From assembly GCA_964019425.1 (NCBI GenBank), contig OZ025828.1:682001-746000 (forward strand): a stretch of 64,000 nucleotides of DNA. The letters run 5' to 3'. Source of the DNA: Flectonema sp. DT1601 (taxonomy: Eukaryota; Euglenozoa; Diplonemea; Diplonemida; Diplonemidae). Under the pieces are notes generated by a model. The model made no database searches. It had not been told where the DNA came from and was given only the letters and a program-made list of their open reading frames with translations. Shown here piece after piece: positions 40,787 to 52,414 of this stretch; the stretch's first letter is position 1, and each line of letters begins with the position of its first letter. Position numbers and translations under genes: made by a program.

Positions 40787-43700
40787 CTGCCTCTTTTCGA
40801 TTCACCAATATCATACTATATCACCTATCCGTTATGTTTATTATGTTTTATGCTTTTTCTCTTTAAGAGGAGTACGGCGTTTCCCTCTTCACGGAATCGA
40901 AGAATAATAAAAAACCACCAACTTCTGTTGGTACTACTTATTCCGATTTATCGAAGTTGTTAAAAGCAGTTATTTATTATTTTTTAATTTTTTTTAATTT
41001 GTTTCAATAACTTAACAAAAAAACAAAATTTCCTTCTTTTTGATCGGTGTGTGAAATGGATACTTGGATATTTTCCAGATTTCCCCCCTTTCCAACAGTA
41101 GCTACTATTTGTTTTTATTCGCCATCTTTTATTATTTTTTTAATTATTTTTCAAGAAAAAAAAAAAAAAAAAGAGAAAAAAAGAAAAAAAAAGTTAAGTG
41201 TGTATTCACGAAATTTTTTTTTTTTTTTTCTTTGTTAAAACAAATGGTTGTCGGACCATTCTCTAAATAGAGTTTGATCTAACGAAAAAAAAAAGAAAAA
41301 AAAAACCGTTCGGAGGAGCCTTATATTTTATTTGTTCGCAGACAGTAATTACTGACGGATCGTAAAAATAAAATAAATAACGGCTCTTAATTTGAATAGT
41401 ATCATCTTTAAATCAACTGAAAACCAAAGTTTTGTTTAATATCCTTCGTTTATTACTTAAAAAAAATAACTACTTTTTTTTTTTTTTTTTTTTACATCCC
41501 TCTCTGTCAAAGCTTTCTGCTTGAATGCGCTGCATGATAACAGCTGGCTTGAGGCATAGATTTTGTCGGCCTGATAAAAGAGAACTCACTGCCTGTGCTG
41601 TGATAGTTCGTTGTATATTCTTGATGATAGAATTCATAAGGAGTGGAAGTAAGTACATTATGGAAAAAGGGGCAGTTTTCCATATATTTTTAACAATATT
41701 ATTACAAGCATCAATTTACCCCCCTTCTGTATCCTTAACAGATGTTAAACCATCGCTATGTTACGCGATACAAAACAGTTGTATTTTACAAATTCAAACA
41801 TTCAACCCCTTCTCTCGAAAAGTTTTTTTTTTTTGTAACTTTTCACAAAAAAAAAAAAAAAAAAAAAAAAACATCAACAACAATAACAATAACAACAACA
41901 GATAAAAAAAAAATAAATTACTTGGTTCCAACTGGTACAAAGTTTTCCTTCATGCCCAGTTTTTGGACAGTTATTTGCCCTCTTATCTCTTTTATTTAGA
42001 AGAAAACTTGATAAAGGTTTATTAGTGACTAGTATATTTATTTTTTATCAGACCCATCTTTCCTCAAAAAACGGGATGATTTCGCTTTTGATAATCTCGA
42101 GGACCTTACAGTATCGAATCGGGCTTTTTTTCTGAAGCTTAGCTTTTTCCTGTTTGTCAATAAAGGAAACAATAAAAAAAAAAAAACAGCAATAAAAAAA
42201 AAAAAAAAACACAGATTCCCTCCAATCACTCAGTTCGGCGTTGAAATAGCTGGAGAACACTCTCCGCTGGTTGGCGAGTCAAAAAAATGAAATCACACCT
42301 TTTGACTTGGCAATTTGACGCAAAAAAAAAAAATCCTTCAAATTAATAAATGATCCATCCTTGGATTGGCATCATATGGTTTACTGTTCTTCATTACTCT
42401 GTGAATGGAGAAATAATTTCAGACTGTTGGTGTAGAAGAATTAAAATTGCTCTGATCGTCAACTGGGTTTCAGTGCCGAATCGATGCAAAGGGGGGAACG
42501 CAAAATCAACAAACAAATAAAAATGGTTTAATCTGGTCTACTGTTTTCGTGCACAGACAAAACTTTTCCCCCCCCTCAAGTTACCCCCCTACTAAATTTC
42601 CGATTTAGTTAAAACCTATTTTTATTATTCTTTGTTTTTTCTACTTCGTAATTTCTCTCCTGACTCTCGTTTTTTTTTTTCTTTTTTTTCTCAAACTAAT
42701 AATCCTAATCTCCCAACAGATGTTGAATAGGAGATGCCAATACTATACTAAGTGAGGTATTTAGATAAATGTTTAGTTAAAAAACAGAATTATTCTTTCG
42801 AGTGCATCTAAGTTGTGGTTTGTTGTAAACCTTTTCGAGCAGTTGGATTCCATTTAAGTAACAAAAAGATTTCTTAAAACAGATATGTCTTAATTAATCC
42901 TTTTCGGATGATGGGATAAATCCTTCTGCTATATATCTATTACATGTGTTTTGTGGCTTATAGATTACGACTTTTTTTTAATCGTTTCATGTTTTTTTTT
43001 TTTTTTTTTTTTTTTTGTTTTCTTATTTTTATATCAAAAAGTAGGGAGGACATTTTCTTTCTTCCTCGCAGTTAATTAAAGTTTTTCATGCAAGCAAAAA
43101 AACAAAAAAAAAACAAATAAAAAACTAAAAGTTGAAAACTAAAAAAAATTCAACAATCTACGCTGAGTCTTCGGAAACGGCTACAGATTGAGTCCTCTGT
43201 TGCTGTGAGTTATCCTCCTGGAGTACTCATAATATGCAGCAATGTTGGATTAACTAAACTAAATACGTCTTGGCGAACTCCCGATGGACATTAAGAAATC
43301 AGTTATTTTGAAATAAACCAATTGATAAATCCGATTTATCAAAAAAACTGGAATGAAGTCCCCCGGAACTTACTGATGAAGGCCTGAGAGGGACAAGTAT
43401 TATGCTGAAAACTACGTATTCCACAAGTGTTTTGTGGAACAGCAGAACAATTGCGTTTTTTATAACTTTTCCTTTTTTTATGTTTTGATTTAATGCAGTA
43501 TTAACCTCATTTTCTAACTAATAAAATAACTAAAAAATAAAAAAGGTTTTACTCCCGTGTAAGGGAGATTACTTTTATGCTCCCAAAAAAAAAGAAAAAA
43601 AAAGAGCCAAACTTACGTTTTGTACCTCCTCGACCATCCATTCGACTCGTTTAAACCCGGTTGTGTTTCCCAGATTTAAACATGGTTTCAAGCGGGGGGG

Positions 43701-44466
43701 GTTAACAATCTATCATGTGAGTATGTAGGAGTATAACGGTACGCCCCGATTTTTTTTTTTTTTTTTTTATTTTTTCCCTTCTTCCCTTAACACTTATCAA
43801 CTAGTTACTGCCTGTGTGGTAGGTGTGTTGGACTTGCGAAAGAGATCGTTTTTTTTTTTTCTTCTTTCCCTCTTATTTTTATTTTTTTTGTTGGTTTCCT
43901 AATTTGCGATTAAATAAAAAAAAGGAAGCAAACCTACTTCAAGCGTCTGTAACCTGTTAACTGTTTTATTGGAAGCCGCGTTGTGCATATTCCGTTTTCT
44001 ATAATTCAGTATATCACTTTGTGTGCATTTCTGTTCTTTTACAGACCATTCATAGTAGTGGAATGGTTTCAACTTATCCAACAAAAATAAAATAAATAAA
44101 TAAAACATCACGAAACGGTGGGAGGAGATGCGGAATAGTCGGAAGTTGTTTGCTATCTGTTTTTAAACAGAACTAAATAGCCTTGGGTTTATGCACTTCG
44201 CGTAGTTACTGTTTTCTAGGTACCTGAGATCACCTTTGCCAAGGAGGTCACTTTTCTCGACAACCCAAAATCTTTTTGTTCGGTTGGAGAGCTTTGTTTA
44301 CAACCATCACTTATTCACGTTTTACCTTTCAACAGTCTGCAATCACACTGAGAGAGACCCTCCGGAGGAGACAGTTAGTCCGACAGTGCGCTGAATCCGT
44401 TTTGATTGTTGTTATTCACCCAGAGATAAACACGTAATAACTATATTCATTTGTAGGGTAGGAATA
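40787..44466. other. 3.7-kb gene-poor region
   Basis: The longest stretch without a supported gene. It is rich in A and T homopolymers (for example 41847-41870, 42990-43016 and 43750-43768). Around 41525-41650 there is a 40-codon frame of ordinary composition ending at a GTAAGT donor-like site, but I cannot find a convincing second exon. The segment 43266-43434 resembles 33321-33412. Near the right end lies a T-rich acceptor (ATTCATTTGTAG, AG at 44455-44456) for the phosphatase gene. Confidence 0.55.
43266..43434. repeat. Degenerate dispersed repeat, copy B
   Basis: Longer relative of 33321-33412, with the same order of conserved blocks separated by extra sequence. No open frame and no terminal repeats are visible. 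It may be an old non-coding element or a diverged non-coding RNA gene. Confidence 0.45.
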
Positions 44467-46056
44467 ATGAAAATAATGTTATTAGCGCTAGCGTCAGTGT
44501 TGAGTGTCAGCACTGCATACAATCAAATACATGTTGCTTTGGGAAAGAAGACTGACGAGTTGAGTGTTTCATGGGCTACTGCTAACAAAGGAGGAGAGAG
44601 TAAAGTTTATTGGGGGCTATCTGAAAACTCACTGAAAGAGTCAACCACGGGAGATGTTCGTGAGTTCTCTGTTGATTCGGGTAGGATTTGGTACACAAGA
44701 ACAGCTATTATGACTGGGTTAGAGACCAATACCAGATACTACTACAAGGTTGCTGTTGGATCCAACTACTCAAATGTGTACTCTGTCATGAACAGAGATA
44801 TGAGTGTTCCACACAAACACATTCTATTTGGTGACTTGGGTGCGGCTGCCGGTTTCACTGTTTGCACAAAATGCACACAACAATCAAGTGTTTGCACTGA
44901 AGAAATCTGCACTAACACAACTGTTGGTTTAGTTTCAGAAACAGACAGCGCTGATATGTTTCTTCATGTTGGTGACTTCGCATATAACTTAGCTGATGAT
45001 AATGGTACTCTTGGTGATCAATTCATGAATAATATTGAACAGTTAGCTGCACGTGTTCCTTATATGGTTTCACACGGTAACCACGAAGATTCTCCGCAGA
45101 ACTTGGCACACTTTGTTGAAAGATTCCGCGGTCAGCCATCTAACGCTGTTCCTTCAACTTTCACAACTCTGAATGGAGAAACTACCAACACTCTCTACTT
45201 CTCATGGGATCATGGATTAGTTCATTATGTCTCTTTCTCTACTGAACTTTGGGTTGGAATTACTGATGGTAAGGTTAATAAAACGACATTCATCACATGG
45301 TTGAAGAAAGACTTAAAGAATGCTAACAAGAAGAGGGAGGAAGTTCCTTGGATTCTTATTCATGGCCACAGACCTCTTTATGACTCATCTGGAGGAGACA
45401 TATTTATTGTTCAAGATTTAGAAGATATTTTATTTGAAAATGGTGTCGACTTCTCGATAAACGGTCACGTTCACAACTACGAACGCAGCTGGCCAACGTA
45501 CAAGAATAAATCAGACCAGTCGTATGTTAATCCAAAGGCTACTATTTATGTTGTGACTGGTGCTGCTGGTTCTCGTGAAATGCACTCGCCTTTTAGCAAA
45601 CCTCCTCCAAGCTTCTCAGCCTTTAGAAGTAACAGTTTTTCATACACGAGAATGATGGTTTATAACTACTCTCACATTCACTGGCAGCAGGTTCAGACAG
45701 ATCCTTCACAGTTTCCAATGTCTGACTATGGTCGTGTCATTGATGATATTTGGATCGTTCAAAATCGTCACGGAGCCTTCAACAAGTCGGAAGCTCCAAA
45801 GACCACACCAACATCATGCTTACATGATAATTGTGAAGAATATGATCACTTTATGGGTTTACTTAATATTGGTGAAGGTGTTAACAAGCCAGTTTGGAAA
45901 GCTGTCCAAGAATACCGTGAGAAACACGGAGAATTAGCATGGGGTGCAAAGCTAAAGGAATTGTTAAAAATAATGAACGCTGATATGTTCGAAGAAGAAT
46001 CTCTCGATGTTGGAGAGAGGAAGTTCTTCTCCTGGGCTAATGAACAAAGCGTGTAG
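44467..46056 (+). CDS. Purple acid phosphatase (metallophosphoesterase), secreted
   Basis: A 529-residue protein. An N-terminal signal peptide (about 1-17, MLLALASVLSVSTA core) is followed by a fibronectin-type N-terminal domain (about 20-108, ending in ETNTRYYYKV) and the catalytic domain. All seven metal ligands of the family are in place: D123 (GDLG), D170 and Y173 (GDFAYN), N205 (GNHE), H299 (HGHRP), H334 and H336 (GHVH). It should hydrolyse phosphate esters at acidic pH in the secretory pathway, lysosome or outside the cell, using a binuclear Fe-Fe/Zn/Mn centre. A Cys-rich insert (about 133-148, CTKCTQQSSVC) and several N-glycosylation sites are present. There is no ER-retention motif or C-terminal anchor. 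The length fits ACP7-like members. Confidence 0.93.
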   Translation: MKIMLLALASVLSVSTAYNQIHVALGKKTDELSVSWATANKGGESKVYWGLSENSLKESTTGDVREFSVDSGRIWYTRTAIMTGLETNTRYYYKVAVGSNYSNVYSVMNRDMSVPHKHILFGDLGAAAGFTVCTKCTQQSSVCTEEICTNTTVGLVSETDSADMFLHVGDFAYNLADDNGTLGDQFMNNIEQLAARVPYMVSHGNHEDSPQNLAHFVERFRGQPSNAVPSTFTTLNGETTNTLYFSWDHGLVHYVSFSTELWVGITDGKVNKTTFITWLKKDLKNANKKREEVPWILIHGHRPLYDSSGGDIFIVQDLEDILFENGVDFSINGHVHNYERSWPTYKNKSDQSYVNPKATIYVVTGAAGSREMHSPFSKPPPSFSAFRSNSFSYTRMMVYNYSHIHWQQVQTDPSQFPMSDYGRVIDDIWIVQNRHGAFNKSEAPKTTPTSCLHDNCEEYDHFMGLLNIGEGVNKPVWKAVQEYREKHGELAWGAKLKELLKIMNADMFEEESLDVGERKFFSWANEQSV

Positions 46057-46979
46057 AAGTCAATTTATTATTTCTTTCAACCAGTTTAGTTGAAAGATCT
46101 ATCACAAAACAAATTATATAACGCATTGAACAAACAATTAAACGTTTTTTTTTTTTTTCGTGTGTCTGTTAGTTCGAAGTTTTTAATTGATCATTTATTG
46201 ATACTGTCGTTGCTGATGCTTTTCGGTGGCTGATCGGTGCACATGCGCAGATTGTTAACTTTAAACTTCTATTTCCTTTTCTGCTTGATGAATTGTATCG
46301 GGTCTGTTGTTCTCTTTTTCCCTGTTAAAACGTTGTTATTTTCTATCTAGTAGTTTGTTACGAGAATATTATTTCCTTTTGTTCTTTAGTCGAGCATAAG
46401 GATTTTCGTGGACAGGATATATTTTTTCCTTCTATCTCTCTTTTTTTTAAATGAAAATGTTATTTATCTAGTTAGCTTGGCCTTTTGATTGAGGAGCTAC
46501 TTTAGTTCACAAAACTATTTTTTCTTCGTCCCTCCTCCTCGTTTCTTATTCCCAGAAATAGATGGAGCTAAGAAAAAATTTGTTTCTGAACACAGTATTT
46601 CTTTATTTTCCCTTTATTCTTTATGTACAACGTGCATAACCACAATACGGAATCGCTTGAGGACATTATTTACTCAGATGTGATTGGTTTTCTTTTTTTA
46701 AACGAGAAACTATTCAGATTAAGAGCCGTTTATTTATTATGTCATGTTATCTATTTCCCTGTGCAGTATTACTGTCTATGATCAACAACATATAAAGAAG
46801 GTGCCTGAATAGCTTTTTTTCGATTTATATTGCCTCACTCACTTACTTGGAAATATCGAACGGAAAAGAAAAAAAAAAAGTGACATTCCGTGTTTCTATT
46901 TCCTCCTTCAACCCAACTTCTTACGATCATCTATTCATTGTGATCCAGAATGTGAATAACTGAAGATAGGAATTTCAGA
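46057..46979. other. Intergenic region
   Basis: No gene is seen. T runs near 46147, 46440 and an A run near 46865. It ends with GGAATTTCAG (AG at 46977-46978) immediately before an ATG that may start the Rheb gene. Confidence 0.55.
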
Positions 46980-47859
46980 ATGTTTAGGATGTTTGTATTT
47001 TATTTAACGCAAAGTATGTTATTAAATTTTCACCCCCCCAACCAGGAGCCATTATTGTTGGCACCCTGGCATCCGACGGCAAAGCATCGTCGACCAGTCA
47101 CGAGGATGAAAGAAAGGCGGCTGCGAGTACTGAACAGAGTAGCGAATCAGACGTGGCGATTGGAGCACTCAGATCCCACAGAGATATAAGTAGCAGGACA
47201 AAGAAGTCTTTTATAAGGGAAAGAAAACTTTGTATTTTTGGATATCGTTATACGGGAAAGACTAGCATCGTAGAGCAGTACACCCAAGGGTCATTTTCAC
47301 ACGAACATTACCCTGCAGCGAATAAGACGTCGACTAAAATTATTGAGAGAAAAGGAAACGAATATCTAATTCACATCCTCGACACCATCGGACAAGACGA
47401 ATGCGGATTCTTTGATCCGCAATACACCATCGGTACAGATGGTTATATTTTAGTGTACTCAGTAGTAGACAGAGGTTCATTCGATATGATAAAAAGAATA
47501 TACCACGACTTGTGGGCATACACTCCACTAGTACCCTTCGTACTGGTTGCTAACAAAGCTGACTTATGCGACAGAGAAGTTTCCGAAGAAGAAGGAATTC
47601 AACTTGCCCGTAGATGGAACTGCGATTATGCAGAAGTAACATCAAAATCAGGTCACGACGTTGAACAACTTTTTTCAAAACTACTTCTCAAAATAGATAC
47701 CACGTATGATGATGCTGAAACCGTATGTTATTATTGTTTGTTTTTAAGATTCTTATTGCATCACATGAATCAATAAAAAAAAATTCAAAAAAAAAAAAAA
47801 AAACACAGTTTGTAAAGCCACCAAGTCACACAAATCAGCCATCCTGCATCGTTATGTAA
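46980..47859 (+). CDS. Rheb-type small GTPase with CaaX box, spliced
   Basis: Best model: join(46980..47013, 47046..47722, 47809..47859), 253 residues. The core is clear: P-loop GYRYTGKTS, DTIGQDE, the GYILVYSV strand, NKADL and TSKSG, all matching Rheb more closely than Ras. The last 86-nt intron (GTATGT donor; poly(A) then CACAG) joins to a 16-codon exon ending CIVM-stop, a prenylation (CaaX) box. This strongly supports both the splice and the Rheb call. Rheb on endomembranes activates TOR kinase. In switch I the usual PTIENTF reads PAANKTS, losing the Thr that binds Mg2+ in the GTP state. A Ser/Glu-rich N-terminal extension precedes the G domain. Its first exon is uncertain: no in-frame ATG lies between 47046 and the P-loop, and the joining intron would be only 32 nt. 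Confidence 0.8.
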
Positions 47860-49411
47860 ATAATTCACTCCATTGACATCTGAAAGATAGGAGGCTACCT
47901 GCGTATTTACGCTTAACAATACATTATGATAAATAACCTTGTCGCACGATACAGAAACCTATTTATTTTTTATAAATATTGTTCTTTTGTAGGTATACAT
48001 TTTCTGTTTTGGTATTCATCTCTGCGTGCTGAAGGAACACGTAAGCTTCGTGTTTCCCATTCTTGCGTGTTCTTTTTTCTCAAAAGCTGAAAAAAATACT
48101 GCTATTTCGTGTTAATTCATTTTTTTTGCAAAGGGAAAAGTCAGAATTCAAAAAAAAACCTTTCATTTTTTTTTCCTTTTTTTTTTCCCCTTATTGAGCT
48201 TTAAAAATGCAGTATCAAATTACCCCATAACTCAAGTTCATCTTGTGGAGGAACAGACTTCGTTAATTCCTTTTTTCTCTTTAAAGTCTTCACAACAATT
48301 TTTTGGAGATTACCAAAAAAAATTTTTTTTTCAATTGCCCTTGGGCAGACCTATTCCTTTTCTTCTCTTATGGTGTGCAGCAAAAAAATACCTTTCTGGT
48401 CCAACGTTATATCATAATAGTGTGCGTTGGTTGATACGGGAGGAGGGTTGCTGTGAGAATCCTTTTTTTTGTCTTTTGTATCTATTTTTTAAATAGAAAA
48501 CTCATCACATACGATTGCAGTTGAGGGATTCGACTATGCGCTTTGTAGTGTTGCTCACAAGAATGTGATCGGTATCGAAAACTCCAAGTTTGTTTTGATA
48601 ACGACGTGTTGTTTGTTAGCTGATTCATTAGGTCAGTTTCTTGTTTTTGTTTTGTGTTTTTTTTTTTTTTTTTTTGAATTTTCACTTTTAAAATCAGGTT
48701 TTATTTTTATTTCTGCTAACGAACGGTCGCCGCGACAGTGATCAGTTCTCAAAAAAAAAAAAAAAACAAAAAAATTATTTTTTTTTTATGTGAGTGAGTT
48801 TATAGAACGTACGTGTCTTGGTATCGTTATACTTTCTCTTAATCATTATTTAGGTTTCCTTCTTATTGAACGGGTTTTTTTCGTTGGTTTCGTGTCTTCT
48901 TTCTGATATTTTGTACAGAAAAGTTGATACATTTAGTATTTCTTTATTATTTTCTCGTACGTGATTAAAGCTTTACTCCGGTGTAAGTCTGCTTAGTAAA
49001 AAGGATTACTAGGAACGGATAAATAAAACATTTTGAAGGAACTGAAATAAGCTGCGGCAATAAATTATGTTTTGTTGTGCACTAACGCTATTTCTGTATA
49101 AAATGAAAAAAAATTCCAGACTTTTTGACTAGGAGTCACGCACCTGTTTTTTTTTTTTAAAAAAAAAAAAATAAAAATAAAATTATTTTAAAGCAGCCCA
49201 TCAGAACCTGCTACACCTTAACTAGCACATGAAATGTTTTTTTTCAAAAAAAATAATCCGTTGAAGTGTCGGACTTCACGACGGCAAATACAAAGTTGTT
49301 TCACTTTTACTTTCTAAAGAGATAAAACTTTTTAATTTATTTCCCTTTCTCACTGCAGAGTGATAGGTTGACCTAAAGGGATTTTTCCATCACTAAAAAA
49401 AAAAAAAAAAA
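47860..49411. other. Intergenic region
   Basis: About 1.55 kb rich in A/T homopolymers. A 100-codon frame at 48194-48496 begins without ATG and is not supported. A pyrimidine-rich acceptor (TTTCTCACTGCAG, AG at 49357-49358) precedes the next gene. Confidence 0.6.
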
Positions 49412-52120
49412 ATGGATTACAGCGTTCAGGACGTATTGACTGAGAGCATCGTTAATCAAGTTCCCTATTTTGAATTAGCAATGCAGCTAAAAAGAGTAGT
49501 TTCGTCATACGATTATGAGCAAAGACTAGTCGATTACAGCATGATGAATCAAGTCGCCTATGAAAACTGCGGAACAGATGTCAAAAAAAGCCATTCTGAG
49601 AAAGATTATTACAACAAATTAATGGCATTATATAGAAAGAGGATGTTGGTCTATCCGTATAAATTTGAAATACAAATATTAACGTTCACTAGTGTTCTCC
49701 CTTTCTCATACTATCGAGGAATACTACTAGATATGGTTCAGTTAGAAAAGAGTTATGATACTCTTCCTAACTTTACGGCTGTTGATTGTCTTAGGCTGAC
49801 GGGTGTAGGCAGAAATGTATTTATTGACGTTATGAATACCGTCAGATCTAAAAAAATACAAAAATCAAAAGTGTTGAAAGTTCTTCCTTCAGGTATGCCA
49901 TCAACAATAACAATTGAACCTTGGTGGACTGTTAGAGTAGTCGCATCTGTTGAAAAACTAAAAGAGTGTACTAATCAAGAACTAGAAATGATAGATCAAA
50001 TGACTGGAGGGGAAGTAAAGGGAAATCCAACATCACCATCTGCTTCTGTGTTGACCAGTAATTTTATGAAACTTGCGAGCAGCGCCACAACTCACATCCC
50101 GCTAATGGGAATGGGAAAGAAATCAAATCAATCAAAAGAACCTTATTTAAATGCCGCAGCAATGGCAGCAACTCTACCAAGATCACTCGTACTCTCACTA
50201 CATCTGAAAGGTATTCTGTATCCTCAGGTTGACGTCGATGATTCTGATTTAACGGTCATTCCTCCACTTCATAATTTTGTTATGAATAGAGCCTCTACTA
50301 GTCCGTTTGAGAAACTTCTTTATGATATATTAGTATCAATTGATGAACGTACGACTGTTAAACAATTATCAAGTGTACTCGATAGAGATATAAACGATAT
50401 CCGAAATGCGGTTGGAATCTATTGCAGACTCGGAATGGCTTATAAAAAGACTGCGATACCAATATTACAAGATCTTGCTGCGAAAGGAACGTTTCACGAT
50501 TCATGGTCAACAGCGTTAGCTACGATGATGCAACAGACTGAAGAAGCAGAGAAGGCTGCTGGAGGATCATCTGCTCCGTTAGCTCCAAATGAATTTCCAA
50601 AAAAGAGAATTGCTTTTCTATTTGACTACGAGTTAACCGCATACCTCATGATGGGTAATTTAGGTGAGCTTAAGGATCATGCTGTCACGTTGTTTGAGGC
50701 AGGGAAAATGACTGATGAAATTCTAAGCAAACTCGTTGAACAACTTCTAAAAGTAGACAGCGAAGGGAAAGAAGGAGAAGTAAAGAAGTATTTCGACCAT
50801 GCTGTTGCTCTACGAGAGATTCTTCTACACCTTCGACACAATTCAACTCTTGACATTGACGACTGTGATGGTAAACTTGATATGGTTCGTTCTGAGTCGT
50901 TGAACTCGTTGGATTCATCAACGAAAAGAAGAATATTAGATAAAAACTATTCCTGTGTCTTTTCAATGTCTCCATTAGGATGTCCTTTAACTCTTCCATC
51001 GTGTATGCCAAATTATTTCGGTAACCCGATAGCATTAGTTGCTTCTCCTTGGTTTCGATTATTTATTAATTCTGAGTCTCACTCTGGAGCTGAATTAGTT
51101 GTTCTCAGACGAGGTCTTTATTTAAATAGTCTACCGACATGTCTTAGCAGAGAAAATGGTGTCGTCAGTATTGTTATGTATGCATGGAGCCTTGATTCAC
51201 ATCCTATTTATCTGGCTACTTCAAATGCTCTGTTAAGAATAAATGAAGAGTTGCAATGGCAACCAGTTATGTTAGTACCTCATGAGAGAAAAGGTGTTTT
51301 AATCGAAAGTATTTCGATGCCGTTTCCTCATGGTGATCATCCTCAAGAGAGTGATGAGAAACAGGCTAGTCCAACACAAGGTGATAAGGAATTATCTGAT
51401 TTGTTTGGTGAGTCAGCTAAACCTGATCCTGAAGCATCCACTACCACTACTACAACACAATCAATCATCGATACCGAGATTGATAAATTAATGAAACGTT
51501 TTGTTCAGGACTTCGGTCTTCAGCATTCAGTTGGTCATATTAAATTGGTTTGTTTTATTCTTATTTCTTTTTCGAAAAAAAAAAAAAAAAAACCGTAACA
51601 AAAACAGTTAATTGAGAAAACGAAGAAGAAGAATCATTCACAAGCAAACCCAAAGAGAACAGAATTACACGAAAGGAGGAAGAATGAACTGGCTGCTCTA
51701 CGTCTAAAGTTTAAAAGTAATCATGAGACTCCAGGGATGGAACAAGAAGAAGAAAAGGATCCAATTGTGGAACCAATACCTGATGAAAGTAATGATATCT
51801 TTGATGTTAAAATTATACCTCAAGGCGTCTGTTTTGGAATTCCGGTAGCAGACCCAAAATTAACTGCTTCAGTTCTAACTCAACTTAACAAGCATCGTCT
51901 TCTATGTAAACCCAGTATGGAAAGTCATACTTTATGTATGCAAAAATTAACAATTCGTTTTATTTCGTTTGTTCATGATCAACTTGATGGTGGTCAACCT
52001 ATGATGCATGAGTCAAAAGTTCAAAAAAGTCCCTTGTGTCAAAGAGACATGACCTCAGTCCCATACCCGAAGAAATCATTATATTTTAATGGGAATGACG
52101 TACAGCCGCTTGAGATGTAA
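49412..52120 (+). CDS. FAM91: FAM91 family protein, two exons
   Basis: Modelled as join(49412..51547, 51608..52120), 882 residues. The 60-nt intron (GTTTGT donor, AAAAACAG acceptor) joins frames exactly in phase. The second exon carries the family's C-terminal half (GVCFGIP, later SVPYPKKSLYF), so splicing is well supported. The N-terminal half matches FAM91A1: MLVYPYKFEI, PFSYYRGIL, the LPNFTAVDCLRL.G.GRN block, AWW-like EPWWTVR and the later DRDINDIRNAVGIYCRLGMAYKK. Human FAM91A1 works with TBC1D23 to capture endosome-derived vesicles at trans-Golgi golgins. A conserved trafficking role is likely. The Ser/Thr-rich segment around 685-700 is an acidic, disordered insert. Confidence 0.93.
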
Positions 52121-52346
52121 GCATCTGCTGTCTTTTTTTTTTTTTTTATATATTACGTTTTTTATCCTACCCGTGTGTCAAAAATTAATCCCTAATATGA
52201 AAGCAACTTGAAGGGATTTGCGTGAAACTCTTATCGCTCGCACAGTTATGTCATTTGTGTTTTTTCCTTTACGTCGTCTTTATCGTGAAGGAACGCTGAT
52301 AGTTATTGTGATGATTTTATTTTGTTGTAATTCATTTAAGCCCCCC

Positions 52347-52348
52347 AG
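52347..52348 (+). promoter_or_regulatory. Candidate leader splice acceptor
   Basis: AG at the end of TTTAAGCCCCCCAG, 66 nt before the EF-hand gene's start codon. The C-run acceptor contrasts with the A-rich acceptors of the coding introns. Confidence 0.4.
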
Positions 52349-52414
52349 GAAACTAAAAAAAAACTTAATACGTAAAAATGACAACATAACGAATCCTCAA
52401 TACCAGTTCAATTA

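Noticed and set aside
41525-41905. Possible small gene with a GTAAGT donor at 41650
   Set aside because: The first 40 codons look ordinary, but no second exon with coding character follows and the unspliced frame ends in Lys/Asn homopolymer. Left as non-coding.
48194-48496. 100-codon frame between Rheb and FAM91
   Set aside because: It starts without ATG and contains many homopolymer-coded residues. No domain or acceptor supports it.
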